A stretch of 64,000 nucleotides of DNA from Actinomycetota bacterium (GTDB lineage Bacteria > Actinomycetota > Acidimicrobiia > Acidimicrobiales > Ilumatobacteraceae): positions 1,798,001-1,862,000 of the forward strand of contig CP064997.1 in the NCBI GenBank assembly GCA_016700055.1. Direction: 5' to 3'. Shown in pieces: positions 37,771 to 46,281 of the stretch (positions are counted from its first letter, which is position 1; every line of letters starts with the position of its first letter). The position numbers and the translations under genes are program-made. The notes under the pieces were generated by a model that was not told the origin of the DNA, did no database searches, and saw nothing but the letters and a program-made list of their open reading frames with translations.

Positions 37771-38022
37771 GAACGCGTCCTTTCCAGGCCTTCGCGCGGT
37801 CGAACCGACAGGCCCGACACGAGCGCCACCTTAGAGCGGAGAGCGGTTGGCGTCCCAACGCCGCCTGGTCACGTGCACGAACGCACAACCGGAATGCTCT
37901 CGCGGGCCGCGCATGATAGACCCGATGCACACCGTGTCTGCCAACGGACTGGTTGGGCCGCGAAGCGACACAGGCGACTACAGTTCGTGAGCAGTTTCAC
38001 GAGGAAAGGCCCTCCGGCGACG
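37771..38022. promoter_or_regulatory. Regulatory region between cytochrome c and the bc-Nuo run, with candidate Rex site
   Basis: 252 bases, one of the longest gaps in the window. ACGTG-CACGAACG-CACAA (37871-37888) has one full Rex half-site (CACAA) and a 3/5 partner at the correct 8-base gap. TACAGT at 37979-37984 could be a -10 for the + strand run, leaving a ~30-base leader with GAGGAAAGG at 38001-38009. TATCAT on the - strand (about 37918-37913) could serve the cytochrome gene. Confidence 0.4.
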
Positions 38023-38505
38023 ATGCTGGCAATCGACATCCTCAAGTGGCCAGGGATGAACCAGGCGTTCCTGTTCTCCCTCCTGCTCGCCCTCCTCCTC
38101 ACCTCGCTCGCGATCCCGTACGGGCGAAGGCGCCGCCCAGGCGCGCCGATCACCTGGGGTGAGGCGATGGCGGGAGCCGTCTACGCGTTCTTCGTGATGT
38201 TCCTCGCGTACGGGGTGGTCCCCCACCAGTGGCTGACCCATGTGCAGAACGAGCTCGGTTGGCAGAGCGACAAGATGCTCTTCGGCCCCGGAGACATCTT
38301 CAAGTCGCAGGCCAAGGGCGGCAACTTCCCGTTCGACATCAGCTACCTGCAGGTGGGCGACGTGCTCGTCACCGTCATCTACGGGTTCTTCCTCGGCCTG
38401 CAGATCTGGATCTGGAGCTGGTGGCAAAAGCGTGGGGCGGCGGCTGCGGCCCCGGCCGCGATCGAGCAGTCCACGTACGGTCGTCCCCTCGTGAGGAAGG
38501 CCTGA
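38023..38505 (+). CDS. Small membrane protein at the head of the bc-complex genes
   Basis: 160 residues, three membrane helices (about 11-28 AFLFSLLLALLLTSLAIPYG, 43-60 AGAVYAFFVMFLAYGVVP, and 115-132 LVTVIYGFFLGLQIWIWSWW). Between helices two and three is a conserved-looking loop HQWLTHVQNELGWQSDKMLF. No cofactor motif. Being first in the run and just before a ferredoxin and cytochrome b, it is probably an accessory subunit of the quinol oxidoreductase. ATG 38023 chosen; the Shine-Dalgarno is weak. Confidence 0.75.
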   Translation: MLAIDILKWPGMNQAFLFSLLLALLLTSLAIPYGRRRRPGAPITWGEAMAGAVYAFFVMFLAYGVVPHQWLTHVQNELGWQSDKMLFGPGDIFKSQAKGGNFPFDISYLQVGDVLVTVIYGFFLGLQIWIWSWWQKRGAAAAAPAAIEQSTYGRPLVRKA

Positions 38506-38509
38506 GCTC

Positions 38510-38923
38510 ATGGCTCGCACCGACGCGAACCCGCCGATGATGCCGTACACCGACGACTACCAGCTCGTCGAGGTCGATGCCGACTACCTCTCGAAGGCCG
38601 TCAAGCCGAAGCAGTTCATCCACATCGACCAGTCCGAGTGCATCATGTGCGAAGGCTGCGTCGACATCTGCCCGTGGAAGTGCATCCACATGGTGCGCCC
38701 CGACGCGGTCGCCGAGTCGACGGGCACCGAGCAGCCCGGCCTCGACCCGAGCGACCATGTGATCTTCATCATCGACGACGACATCTGCACCCGCTGCGCG
38801 CTGTGCGTCGATCGCTGCCCGACCGGTGTCATCATCCTCGGCAAGGCGGGGACCCCGAGCGTGACCGGCGACGCGCACGTGCGCACCAACAACCACGGCT
38901 ACGGCTACGGCATGAGGCTCTAG
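38510..38923 (+). CDS. Two-[4Fe-4S] ferredoxin in the bc cluster
   Basis: 137 residues. Two CxxCxxCxxxC sets: Cys44, 47, 50, 54 (CIMCEGCVDICP) and Cys93, 96, 99, 103 (CTRCALCVDRCP), with a long 35-residue insert between them; an extra Cys58 is present. It resembles NuoI-type or bacterial 8Fe ferredoxins, but a true NuoI lies at 51798. It starts 4 bases after the preceding gene and is followed by cytochrome b. A ferredoxin here suggests an added electron entry or exit in the quinol-cytochrome c complex. Confidence 0.9.
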   Translation: MARTDANPPMMPYTDDYQLVEVDADYLSKAVKPKQFIHIDQSECIMCEGCVDICPWKCIHMVRPDAVAESTGTEQPGLDPSDHVIFIIDDDICTRCALCVDRCPTGVIILGKAGTPSVTGDAHVRTNNHGYGYGMRL

Positions 38924-38937
38924 GAGACGACTGTTAA

Positions 38938-39723
38938 ATGGCCAAGATCCTCGACGACCAGCCTCGCCCGACGGCGAAGGACCGCCTGAACAAGGTGGTC
39001 GACCAGGTGCAGGGAAGCCAGGCCTGGAACTCGATCTTCCGTCCGGGCTCGATCTTCCGCAAGGGCTACACCGACAGCCCCCGCAACCGCTCCTACGTCA
39101 TCATGAACTCGGTGCTCTACCACCTGCACCCGGTGAAGGTGAAGCGCCACGCGGTGAAGGTCAGCTACACGCTGTGCCTCGGCGGGTTGAGCTTCTTCTT
39201 GTTCATCCTGCTCACCGTCACCGGCATCTTCTTGATGTTCTTCTACCGCCCCGACGCCACGGCGGCCTGGAACGACATCAAGAACCTGCAGACCTCGGTG
39301 GCGTTCGGGCTGCTCGTGCGCAACATGCACCGCTGGGGCGCCCACCTCATGGTGCTGTCGGTGTTCTTGCACATGGCGCGGGTCTTCTACCACGGCGCCT
39401 ACAAGCCACCTCGTGAGTTCAACTGGGTGATCGGCGTCGTGCTGCTCACCCTCACCTTGCTGCTGTCGTTCACCGGCTACCTGCTGCCGTGGGACCAGCT
39501 CGCGATGTGGGCCGTGGCCGTCGGCACGAACATGATGGGGTACACGCCCGTGTTCGGCACCCAGGTGCGCTTCGTGCTGCTCGGTGGCGTCGAGATCGGG
39601 CCCGAGACGCTGCTGCGGTGGTATGTGCTCCACGTCTTGATGCTGCCGTTCGTGATCGTGATCTTCATGGCCATCCACTTCTGGCGAGTCCGCAAGGACG
39701 GCGGCATCTCCGGGCCGCTCTGA
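38938..39723 (+). CDS. qcrB: Cytochrome b, N-terminal (b6-type) subunit
   Basis: 261 residues, four core membrane helices. The haem-ligand pairs are His-x13-His in HRWGAHLMVLSVFLH and His-x14-His in HVLMLPFVIVIFMAIH; the x14 spacing of the second pair is that of b6-type proteins. YHLHPVKVKRHAVK and TGYLLPWDQLAMWA (haem/quinone-site region) are typical of Bacillus-like QcrB. It holds both b haems and the quinone reduction site. The C-terminal half of classical cytochrome b is encoded separately by the next gene. Confidence 0.93.
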   Translation: MAKILDDQPRPTAKDRLNKVVDQVQGSQAWNSIFRPGSIFRKGYTDSPRNRSYVIMNSVLYHLHPVKVKRHAVKVSYTLCLGGLSFFLFILLTVTGIFLMFFYRPDATAAWNDIKNLQTSVAFGLLVRNMHRWGAHLMVLSVFLHMARVFYHGAYKPPREFNWVIGVVLLTLTLLLSFTGYLLPWDQLAMWAVAVGTNMMGYTPVFGTQVRFVLLGGVEIGPETLLRWYVLHVLMLPFVIVIFMAIHFWRVRKDGGISGPL

Positions 39724-39748
39724 CGGTGAGCGAGAGGACGCAGACGAC

Positions 39749-40552
39749 ATGACCGAGATCCCCGAACACCTCTTGAAGCGAGCCCAGGCGGCGCGGGAGA
39801 AGGCCGCGGCCGAGGCCACCGCAGGCGAGGGCGCCCCGGCGGCCGACGTCTCGGCGGCAGGCGCCGACGCACCCGCGGCCGACCCGCGCATCCCTGCACA
39901 CCTGCTGGAGCGCAGCCGTGCCGCGCGCGACAAGGCCGAGGGCGGCGCCGAGGCGCCGGCTGGCGGTGGTGGCGTCGCGGTGGCCGAGCGGGTCGGCTCG
40001 GCCGTGGCCTCCGCACCCGCTGCAGCCGGGGGGTTGCCCGTCGGCGCCGGCCCGGGCGGACACACCCAGCGGCTGCTGACGGTCGTCAAGTCGGGCTCGA
40101 TCCAGGACGTGAAGGCGACCCCGGTCGACAAGGTGCACACCTGGCCCCATCTGCTGGCGATCGAGTTCGTCGCCGCGCTCGCCTGCACCGCGTTCACGTT
40201 CGTGTTCTCGGTGTTCGTCAACGCCCCGCTGCTGCAGCTCGCGAACCCCAACCAGACGCCGAACCCCTCGAAGGCGCCGTGGTACTTCCTCGGCCTGCAG
40301 GAACTGCTCACGATGTTCCACCCGATGGTCGCCGGTGTGACCATCCCGGGCATCGCCCTCTTCGCGCTGATCCTCGCGCCGTACATCGACAAGAACCCGT
40401 CCAACAAGCCCGAGGACCGCAAGTTCGCCACCTCCCTCATGACCGTGCACCTCATGTTCTGGTCCGTGCTCGTCATGATCGGCTCCTTCTTCAGGGGCCC
40501 GGGCTTCAACTTCACCTTCCCTTGGCGGGACGGGCTGTTCTTCGAGCTGTGA
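39749..40552 (+). CDS. Cytochrome b C-terminal (subunit IV-like) with duplicated IPEHLL motif
   Basis: 267 residues. A soluble Ala-rich N-terminal region (1-105) carries the motif IPEHLLKRAQAAREKA at 4-19 and again IPAHLLERSRAARDKA at 48-63. The core (about 125-267) has three helices and NPSKAPWYFLGLQELL, the counterpart of the PEWY quinol-oxidation loop, as in Bacillus QcrC before its cytochrome domain. No haem c motif here. With the preceding gene it makes a full cytochrome b. ATG at 39749 gives the same N-terminus as the cytochrome c gene at 37770. Confidence 0.9.
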   Translation: MTEIPEHLLKRAQAAREKAAAEATAGEGAPAADVSAAGADAPAADPRIPAHLLERSRAARDKAEGGAEAPAGGGGVAVAERVGSAVASAPAAAGGLPVGAGPGGHTQRLLTVVKSGSIQDVKATPVDKVHTWPHLLAIEFVAALACTAFTFVFSVFVNAPLLQLANPNQTPNPSKAPWYFLGLQELLTMFHPMVAGVTIPGIALFALILAPYIDKNPSNKPEDRKFATSLMTVHLMFWSVLVMIGSFFRGPGFNFTFPWRDGLFFEL

Positions 40553-40565
40553 GGACTGATCCGAC

Positions 40566-41420
40566 GTGAGCACTGCTGCCACCATCGCCATCGCCATCGC
40601 CGCCGTAGTCGTACTCGGCGCGATCGTGCTCGTCACCGCCGCGCGGCGCAGCGACGTGCGCGGTGCCGGCGCGCTCTCCCGCGAGACGCTCCGCCGAGAC
40701 CGCGCGAGTGACGTCTCGCTGCCCGAACCCCCTTCGGGGACCGAGGTCGAGGCCGCGGCCGCGGCTGCACGGTCTGGAGAGCTGGAGAAGGCCGAGCCGA
40801 GCGCGCTGATGCCCTTCGTGCGCCCCGACGAGGACGCCGTCGGCGTCACCCGTCGGCAGTTCTTCAACCGGGCGCAGGTGACGCTCATGACCGCCGGGCT
40901 CGGCGCCTTCGGACTAGCGGTGATCGCGTTCTTGTGGCCACGTGCCGGCGGCGGCTTCGGCGGCAAGTTCAACGTCGGCAAGCTCGACGAGCTGCTCGTG
41001 CAGATCCGCCAGGAAGGCGGCTTCGTCTACAAGCCCGAGGCGCGCACCTGGTTGACGGCCTACCCCGCAGGCGCCTTGCCCAAGGCGAAGGCGGTCTACT
41101 CCGGGCCGGTGCTGACCGGCATGGAGGCAGGGATCAACGCGTTGTACCAGAAGTGCCCGCACCTCGGTTGCCGGGTGCCGGAGTGCATGACGTCGCAGTG
41201 GTTCGAGTGCCCCTGCCACGGCTCGTCGTACAACCGCGTCGGCGAGAAGAAGGCCGGCCCGGCGCCGCGTGGCATGGATCGCTTCGGCGTGTCCATCTCC
41301 AACGGCAACGTGATCGTCGACACCGGTCTCGTCGTCAACGGCCCGCCGATCGGCACCAACACCACCGGCCAAGAGGCCGAGGGTCCGCACTGCATCACCG
41401 GTGGAGAGGGTGGTCACTGA
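40566..41420 (+). CDS. qcrA: Rieske [2Fe-2S] protein
   Basis: 284 residues. There are two possible helices: an N-terminal TIAIAIAAVVVLGAIVLVTA and a second after a Tat-unlike RRQFFNRAQVTLMTAGLGAF (about 98-120). The cluster motifs are CPHLGC (197-202) and CPCHGS (215-220), each giving one Cys and one His ligand, plus the paired disulfide Cys. It takes the first electron from quinol and passes it to cytochrome c. More than one helix is also seen in actinobacterial Rieske proteins. GTG 40566 is 14 bases after the subunit IV gene. Confidence 0.93.
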   Translation: MSTAATIAIAIAAVVVLGAIVLVTAARRSDVRGAGALSRETLRRDRASDVSLPEPPSGTEVEAAAAAARSGELEKAEPSALMPFVRPDEDAVGVTRRQFFNRAQVTLMTAGLGAFGLAVIAFLWPRAGGGFGGKFNVGKLDELLVQIRQEGGFVYKPEARTWLTAYPAGALPKAKAVYSGPVLTGMEAGINALYQKCPHLGCRVPECMTSQWFECPCHGSSYNRVGEKKAGPAPRGMDRFGVSISNGNVIVDTGLVVNGPPIGTNTTGQEAEGPHCITGGEGGH

Positions 41421-41423
41421 GCC

Positions 41424-42509
41424 ATGCTGGGTGCATCCGTTCCGACGAGCATCGCCATCGTCATCGCGTTGACGGTGACGATCGGTTGGGTCGTCTACTT
41501 CTTCTTCAACCGGGCGGCCGGGCGAGCCGAGATCGGCTCGGAGATCGAGCTGGCGCCGAACCGCAAGCCGTTCCTGTCCGACGAGGAGCTCGAGGGCAAG
41601 CACCTCGAGCGCACTCAGCTGCTCGGTGTGCTGCTGCTCGCGATCATCGTCGTCGGCCTGCCCCTCTACTGGGTGTTCGAGCCCAGCCGCCAGGCGGGTG
41701 CCGAAGCCAGCTATCAGCGCAAGTTCGTCGGCTGGGGCGCGGGGTTGTTCGAGACCACCGCCAACGGCGGGTTCAACTGCGCCGGTTGTCACGGTGGCAT
41801 GAACGCCACCGGCGGTTCGGCCGACTTCACCGTCACCAACCCGATGACCGGTCAGGTGCGTGCGGTCAGCTGGAAGGCGCCGGCGCTGAACAACGTCTTC
41901 TACCGCTACAGCGAGGAAGAGGTGCGCTTCATCCTCGTCTACGGCCGGCCCTTCTCACCGATGTCGCCTTGGGGGGTAGCGGGTGGCGGGCCGATGAACT
42001 CCCAGCAGATCCAGACGCTGATCGAGTACCTGAAGAGCATCCAGGTAGCTCCGGAGGGCTGTGCCGAAGGCGACGCCGAGTTCTCCGCGGACAACGATCC
42101 GGCGGTGTGCTCGGGCGGTTCGTTGCCGGTGGCCACTACAGACGAAGTGCAGGCCGCCGCCGAGCGGGCGGTCGAGGAAGGCACCTACGGCTCCGTCGGC
42201 GAGGCGCTGTTCAACCTCGAGCTCGGCAGCGGCGCGTACTCCTGCGCCCGGTGCCACACCCAAGGGTGGAGCTACGGCGATCCGGGCGTGCCCGGGCTCG
42301 GAGCGTTCGGCTGGAACCTGCGCGCCGGCTCGACGAACGCGCACTTCGGCAGCGAGCAGGCGATGATCGACTTCATCAAGTCCGGTTCGGAGAACGGCAA
42401 GCAGTACGGCCAGCAGGGTCAGGGCACCGGGCGCATGCCGGGGTTCGACGGCATGCTGTCCGACGACCAGATCAAGCAGATCGTCGACTACGTGCGGAGT
42501 GAGCTGTGA
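41424..42509 (+). CDS. Membrane-bound dihaem cytochrome c
   Basis: 361 residues. Two membrane helices (about 8-28 and 66-84) precede two cytochrome c domains: CAGCH at 119-123 and CARCH at 273-277. FSPMSPWG and RMPGFDGML hold likely Met ligands. A dihaem subunit in the bc complex recalls actinobacterial QcrC, where a fused cytochrome hands electrons straight to the oxidase. The topology here differs, with two N-terminal helices. It is followed with overlap by an unknown membrane protein gene. Confidence 0.92.
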   Translation: MLGASVPTSIAIVIALTVTIGWVVYFFFNRAAGRAEIGSEIELAPNRKPFLSDEELEGKHLERTQLLGVLLLAIIVVGLPLYWVFEPSRQAGAEASYQRKFVGWGAGLFETTANGGFNCAGCHGGMNATGGSADFTVTNPMTGQVRAVSWKAPALNNVFYRYSEEEVRFILVYGRPFSPMSPWGVAGGGPMNSQQIQTLIEYLKSIQVAPEGCAEGDAEFSADNDPAVCSGGSLPVATTDEVQAAAERAVEEGTYGSVGEALFNLELGSGAYSCARCHTQGWSYGDPGVPGLGAFGWNLRAGSTNAHFGSEQAMIDFIKSGSENGKQYGQQGQGTGRMPGFDGMLSDDQIKQIVDYVRSEL

Positions 42510-43330
42510 GCGCGCTGGTGGCCATTGCCTGGGATCCCGAGCTGCGCGGCATCCTCACCGTCATCATCGGCGCCGTGGTCTTGTGCGGCAGCGTGTACCT
42601 GCTGCTCGCGACGAACGTCGGCATCCGGCTCGGCCTGCTCGTCGCGCTGGCCGGGTTGTTCGGCTGGATGGCCTCGATGGGCTCCATCTGGTGGGCCTAC
42701 GGCATCGGCTTGAAGGGCCGTGAGCCCACTTGGGAGCCGGCCGAGCCCTTCGCGATCATCCGTGACGCGAACAAGCTGTACGAGGCCGAGGTCCTCACCG
42801 ACCCGCTGCAGGTCGACGGCGAGGTGTCGTTCACCGAGCTCGCCGCCACCGCCAGCGAGGCGATCGTCGACGAGGGCTGGGTGAAGCTGCCCGAGGACGA
42901 CCAGGGCCGCGGTCAGGCCATCGCCTCCGCCGACGAGATCATCCAGATCGAAGCCGAGCTGTTCGCCGCCGGCGAGTACCAGGCCGTCGAGGTCTTCGAC
43001 CGCGGTGGGGAGCGCTGGCCGAAGATCGGCGAGTCGCTGGACTTCTTCGCGTTCTTCCACGAGCCGCACTACGCGCTGGTCGAGATCCAGCCGCTGGTGC
43101 CCCAACGCACCGAGCCCGGGCGCGCGCCGGCGCGTCCCGTGGTCGACGAGAGCCAGCCTCACGAGTACGTGCTGATGCTGCGTGACCTCGGCACGAAGCG
43201 CCAGCCGTCGGCGTTCATCACCATCGGCTCGACGCTGATCTTCGGCGTCTGCGTGTGGTTGCTGCACCGCAGGGACCGCTTCGTCGCTGCCCACCTCGCC
43301 GACGCGAAGTCTCTGCCAGCCAAGGTGTAG
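42506..43330 (+). CDS. Membrane protein of unknown function between bc and Nuo genes
   Basis: 274 residues. Two N-terminal helices (LTVIIGAVVLCGSVYLLLAT and IRLGLLVALAGLFGWMASMG), a soluble acidic middle (about 75-225) with no Cys or His cofactor motif, and a C-terminal helix (FITIGSTLIFGVCVWLLHR). The GTG overlaps the stop of the dihaem cytochrome (GTGA) and nuoA begins 6 bases after it. It is therefore cotranslated within the respiratory run and is a good candidate for a lineage-specific linker or assembly subunit. No homologue recognised. Confidence 0.75.
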   Translation: MSALVAIAWDPELRGILTVIIGAVVLCGSVYLLLATNVGIRLGLLVALAGLFGWMASMGSIWWAYGIGLKGREPTWEPAEPFAIIRDANKLYEAEVLTDPLQVDGEVSFTELAATASEAIVDEGWVKLPEDDQGRGQAIASADEIIQIEAELFAAGEYQAVEVFDRGGERWPKIGESLDFFAFFHEPHYALVEIQPLVPQRTEPGRAPARPVVDESQPHEYVLMLRDLGTKRQPSAFITIGSTLIFGVCVWLLHRRDRFVAAHLADAKSLPAKV

Positions 43331-43336
43331 CGACCC

Positions 43337-43795
43337 ATGGGCCAGTACCTCCCCGTCGTGGTCCTGCTTGTGCTCGCCGTGCTCTTCGCCGCGCTCAGCC
43401 TGCTGGCGTCGCGTCTCTTGGCGCCACGTCGGCCGTCCGCGGCAAAGGAGGCGCCCTACGAGTGCGGCATCGTGCCGAGCCGCGAGCCGCCGGAACGCTT
43501 CCCGGTCAGCTTCTTCCTCGTGGCGATGTTGTTCGTGGTGTTCGACATCGAGATCGTCTTCATCTACCCCTACGCGGTGTCCCACGGCGAGCTCGGTGCC
43601 TTCGGCTTCTGGGCGATGCTCGGGTTCTCGGCGATGATCTTCTTGCCCTTCGTCTACGAGGTCGCGCGCGGTGGACTCGACTGGGGCCCGGTCCATCGCC
43701 AGCGACGCCTCGGTGTCGATGCCGAGCGGACCAGCTCGTCCACCATCCGTCGCGTCGGTCTCGAGGGCCGCGACGCGAAGGAGCACGCGGCATGA
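43337..43795 (+). CDS. nuoA: NADH-quinone oxidoreductase subunit A
   Basis: 152 residues, three helices. YECGIVPSREPPERFPVSFFLVAMLFVVFDIE is represented by its two halves: the Cys-containing loop after helix one and the FDIEIVF acid motif of helix two. Subunit A sits in the membrane arm near the quinone tunnel and, with H and J, couples quinone reduction to proton pumping. The C-terminal ~35 residues are an extra basic tail. Confidence 0.95.
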   Translation: MGQYLPVVVLLVLAVLFAALSLLASRLLAPRRPSAAKEAPYECGIVPSREPPERFPVSFFLVAMLFVVFDIEIVFIYPYAVSHGELGAFGFWAMLGFSAMIFLPFVYEVARGGLDWGPVHRQRRLGVDAERTSSSTIRRVGLEGRDAKEHAA

Positions 43796-43814
43796 GCCCG
43801 GGCTCGTCGACGCG

Positions 43815-44414
43815 ATGACCTCGCTCGTTCGCAACGTCTTGGACGACGGCCTCGCTGGGCTCGAGCACAACGCGCTCACGTCGAAGCTGGAGAGCCTCGT
43901 CAACTGGGCGCGCAGCCGATCGAGCTGGCCGGCCACCTTCGGGCTCGCCTGCTGCGCGATCGAGATGATGGCCGCCGGTGGCGCGCACTACGACATCTCG
44001 CGTTTTGGGATGGAGGTGTTCCGCGCGTCGCCGCGCCAGGCCGACATCATGATCGTCTCCGGGCGGGTGAGCCAGAAGATGGCTCCCGTGCTGCGTCAGG
44101 TCTACGACCAGATGATGGAGCCGAAGTGGGTCATCTCGATGGGCGTCTGCGCGTCGAGTGGGGGGATGTTCAACAACTACGCGATCGTGCAAGGAGTCGA
44201 CCAGGTGGTGCCTGTCGACGTCTACGCCCCTGGTTGCCCGCCGACCCCCGAGACGCTGATCCACGCGATCGAGACGCTGCACCAGAAGATCGAGGACGGC
44301 GAGGTGATGCGGCGGAGGGCCGCGAGCGGGGCCGGGGCCAACCTGCACATCACCGAGATCCCGGCCGCCGCGCATCCGGCGCCGGTCATGCTGACGCCGC
44401 GGTCGAGAGCGTGA
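43815..44414 (+). CDS. nuoB: NADH-quinone oxidoreductase subunit B
   Basis: 199 residues. The terminal [4Fe-4S] N2 cluster ligands are in LACCAIEMM (adjacent Cys pair), GVCASSGGMF and PGCPPTPE. N2 passes electrons to the quinone. GSEVQ-like core phrases (ISRFGMEVFRASPRQADIMI) are conserved. ATG 43815 directly precedes the conserved part and follows nuoA by 19 bases. The Ala/Arg-rich C-terminal extension (~30 residues) is variable in the family. Confidence 0.96.
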   Translation: MTSLVRNVLDDGLAGLEHNALTSKLESLVNWARSRSSWPATFGLACCAIEMMAAGGAHYDISRFGMEVFRASPRQADIMIVSGRVSQKMAPVLRQVYDQMMEPKWVISMGVCASSGGMFNNYAIVQGVDQVVPVDVYAPGCPPTPETLIHAIETLHQKIEDGEVMRRRAASGAGANLHITEIPAAAHPAPVMLTPRSRA

Positions 44415-44950
44415 GCGACGTGGCCGAGGACACCGAGGCCGCCCAGCCCGAGCCGCCTGCCGTGCGTCACGGGTGCGCGGTGACGGATTCACGTGGCCAG
44501 ACCGTCGTCCACCCGACGCGTGAGCAGTACATCGGTCTGCTGAAGGCTCTCCTCGACGAGGGGTTCACGATGTGCGTCGACCTGACTTGCACCGACTACC
44601 TCACCCACGCGGGTGAACGTGCGTTGCCGGAAGGGATCGCGCCCGAGCGCTTCGAGGTCGTGGTGTCGCTGCTCTCCATGGGCCAGCGCGAGCGGATCCG
44701 GGTGAGGGTGCAGCTGCCCGAGAACGATCCGGTGCTGCCGACGCTGTTCGACCTGTGGCCGGGCTCCGAGGTGATGGAGCGTGAGGTGTTCGACATGTTC
44801 GGGGTGACCTTCGACGGTCACCCCGACCCCAGCCGCATCCTCATGCCCGAGGACTGGGAGGGTCACCCGCTGCGCAAGGACTACGAGCCCGGACGCATTC
44901 CGGTGCAGTTCTCGACCGACTTCGCGGCGCGCGGCGGTGATGCCCGATGA
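44411..44950 (+). CDS. nuoC: NADH-quinone oxidoreductase subunit C
   Basis: 179 residues. The 30-kDa subunit signature EREVFDMFGVTFDGHPDPSR and PLRKDYEP are present. It is a peripheral-arm subunit that packs against NuoD near N2. The GTG at 44411 overlaps the nuoB stop. Separate NuoC and NuoD (not the E. coli fusion) is the common actinobacterial state. Confidence 0.95.
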   Translation: MSDVAEDTEAAQPEPPAVRHGCAVTDSRGQTVVHPTREQYIGLLKALLDEGFTMCVDLTCTDYLTHAGERALPEGIAPERFEVVVSLLSMGQRERIRVRVQLPENDPVLPTLFDLWPGSEVMEREVFDMFGVTFDGHPDPSRILMPEDWEGHPLRKDYEPGRIPVQFSTDFAARGGDAR

Positions 44951-46281
44951 CCCTCGACGAGTTCGTCCGCCAGACGAGCGAGGGCGCGCAGGAGATGCGC
45001 CCGCGCAGCGAGTGCACCGCCGCGGAGCTGCTGCGCGAGGTGGGCGCGGTGCTGCGGATGAGCGAGGCCGACGCAGCCGCTCTCGGCGAGCTCCCGGCAG
45101 ACCCCGACGAAGACCAGACGATGATCATCAACATGGGGCCCCAGCACCCGAGCACCCACGGGGTGCTGCGCCTCATGCTCGAGCTGCGCGGCGAGACGGT
45201 GCTGCGCTGCAAGCCGATCGTCGGCTACCTGCACACCGGCATGGAGAAGACCGGTGAGGAGCTGACGTTCATGCAGGGCGGCACGAACGTGACGCGCATG
45301 GACTACGCCAGCCCGCTGAACAACGAGCTCGTGTTCTCTCTGGCCACCGAGAAGCTGCTCGGCATCGAGCACGACATCCCCGAGCGGGCGGTGTGGATCC
45401 GGATGCTGATGAGCGAGCTGAATCGGATCAGCAGCCATCTGCTGTTCATGGCGACGAACGGCATGGACCTCGGCGCGGTGTCGATGATGATCTACGGGTG
45501 GCGCGAGCGCGAAGAGGTGTTGCGCTTCTTCCAGAAGGTCACCGGACTGCGGATGAACCACAACTACATCCGCCCCGGTGGCGTCGCCGCCGATCTGCCG
45601 CCGGGTTGGCGCGACGACGTGCTGAGGCTGCTCGAGCTCATCCCGCCGCGCCTCGACGAGTACGACACGCTGATGACCGAGCAACCCATCTGGCGTGAGC
45701 GCTTGCAAGGGGTCGGGGTGATCACCGTCGACGAGGCGTTGGCGCTCGGCACGACGGGGCCGATCCTTCGTTCCACCGGTGTGCCGTGGGATCTGCGCCG
45801 CGAGATGCCCTATCTGCGTTACCCGGAGGTCGAGTTCGACGTCATCGTCGGCACTTACGGCGACTGCTTCGACCGCTACGCCATCCGGCTGAACGAGATC
45901 CGGGAGTCGATGAGGATCGTGCGCCAGGTGCTCGACAAGCTGCCCCCCGGCGACTACCGCATCCAGGACAAGAAGGTGACGCCACCGCCGCGGGCGCGCA
46001 TCGACGAGTCCATGGAGGCCTTGATCCACCACTTCAAGATCTTCACCGAGGGTTTCAAGGTGCCAGAGGGCGAGGTGTACGTGGCGATCGAGAGCCCGCG
46101 GGGTGAGATCGGGTGCTACCTGGTCAGTGACGGTTCGGCCAAGCCGTACAGGATTCACATCCGCGCGCCATCGTTCGTGAACATCCAGACCCTGCCGCAC
46201 ATGTTGCGCGGGGGCCTGGTGGCCGACGCGGTCGCGGTGATCTCCTCCGTCGACCCGATTCTCGGCGAGGTCGACCGCTGA
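44947..46281 (+). CDS. nuoD: NADH-quinone oxidoreductase subunit D
   Basis: 444 residues, the 49-kDa subunit. NMGPQHPSTHGVLRLMLEL, CKPIVGYLHTGMEKTGE, PLNNELVF and the C-terminal RIRAPSF-type HIRAPSFVNIQTLPHML line the quinone pocket; the His of the HxxxH-like STHGV region and the Tyr in NYIRPGG are kept. An N-terminal ~55-residue extension precedes the conserved core. The ATG at 44947 overlaps the nuoC stop (ATGA), so the extension is probably real. Confidence 0.96.
   Translation: MTLDEFVRQTSEGAQEMRPRSECTAAELLREVGAVLRMSEADAAALGELPADPDEDQTMIINMGPQHPSTHGVLRLMLELRGETVLRCKPIVGYLHTGMEKTGEELTFMQGGTNVTRMDYASPLNNELVFSLATEKLLGIEHDIPERAVWIRMLMSELNRISSHLLFMATNGMDLGAVSMMIYGWREREEVLRFFQKVTGLRMNHNYIRPGGVAADLPPGWRDDVLRLLELIPPRLDEYDTLMTEQPIWRERLQGVGVITVDEALALGTTGPILRSTGVPWDLRREMPYLRYPEVEFDVIVGTYGDCFDRYAIRLNEIRESMRIVRQVLDKLPPGDYRIQDKKVTPPPRARIDESMEALIHHFKIFTEGFKVPEGEVYVAIESPRGEIGCYLVSDGSAKPYRIHIRAPSFVNIQTLPHMLRGGLVADAVAVISSVDPILGEVDR

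Noticed and set aside
37860..37990. tRNA or other stable RNA gene in the bc-Nuo upstream region
   Set aside because: No cloverleaf pairing or T-loop sequence seen in this or any other intergenic region.
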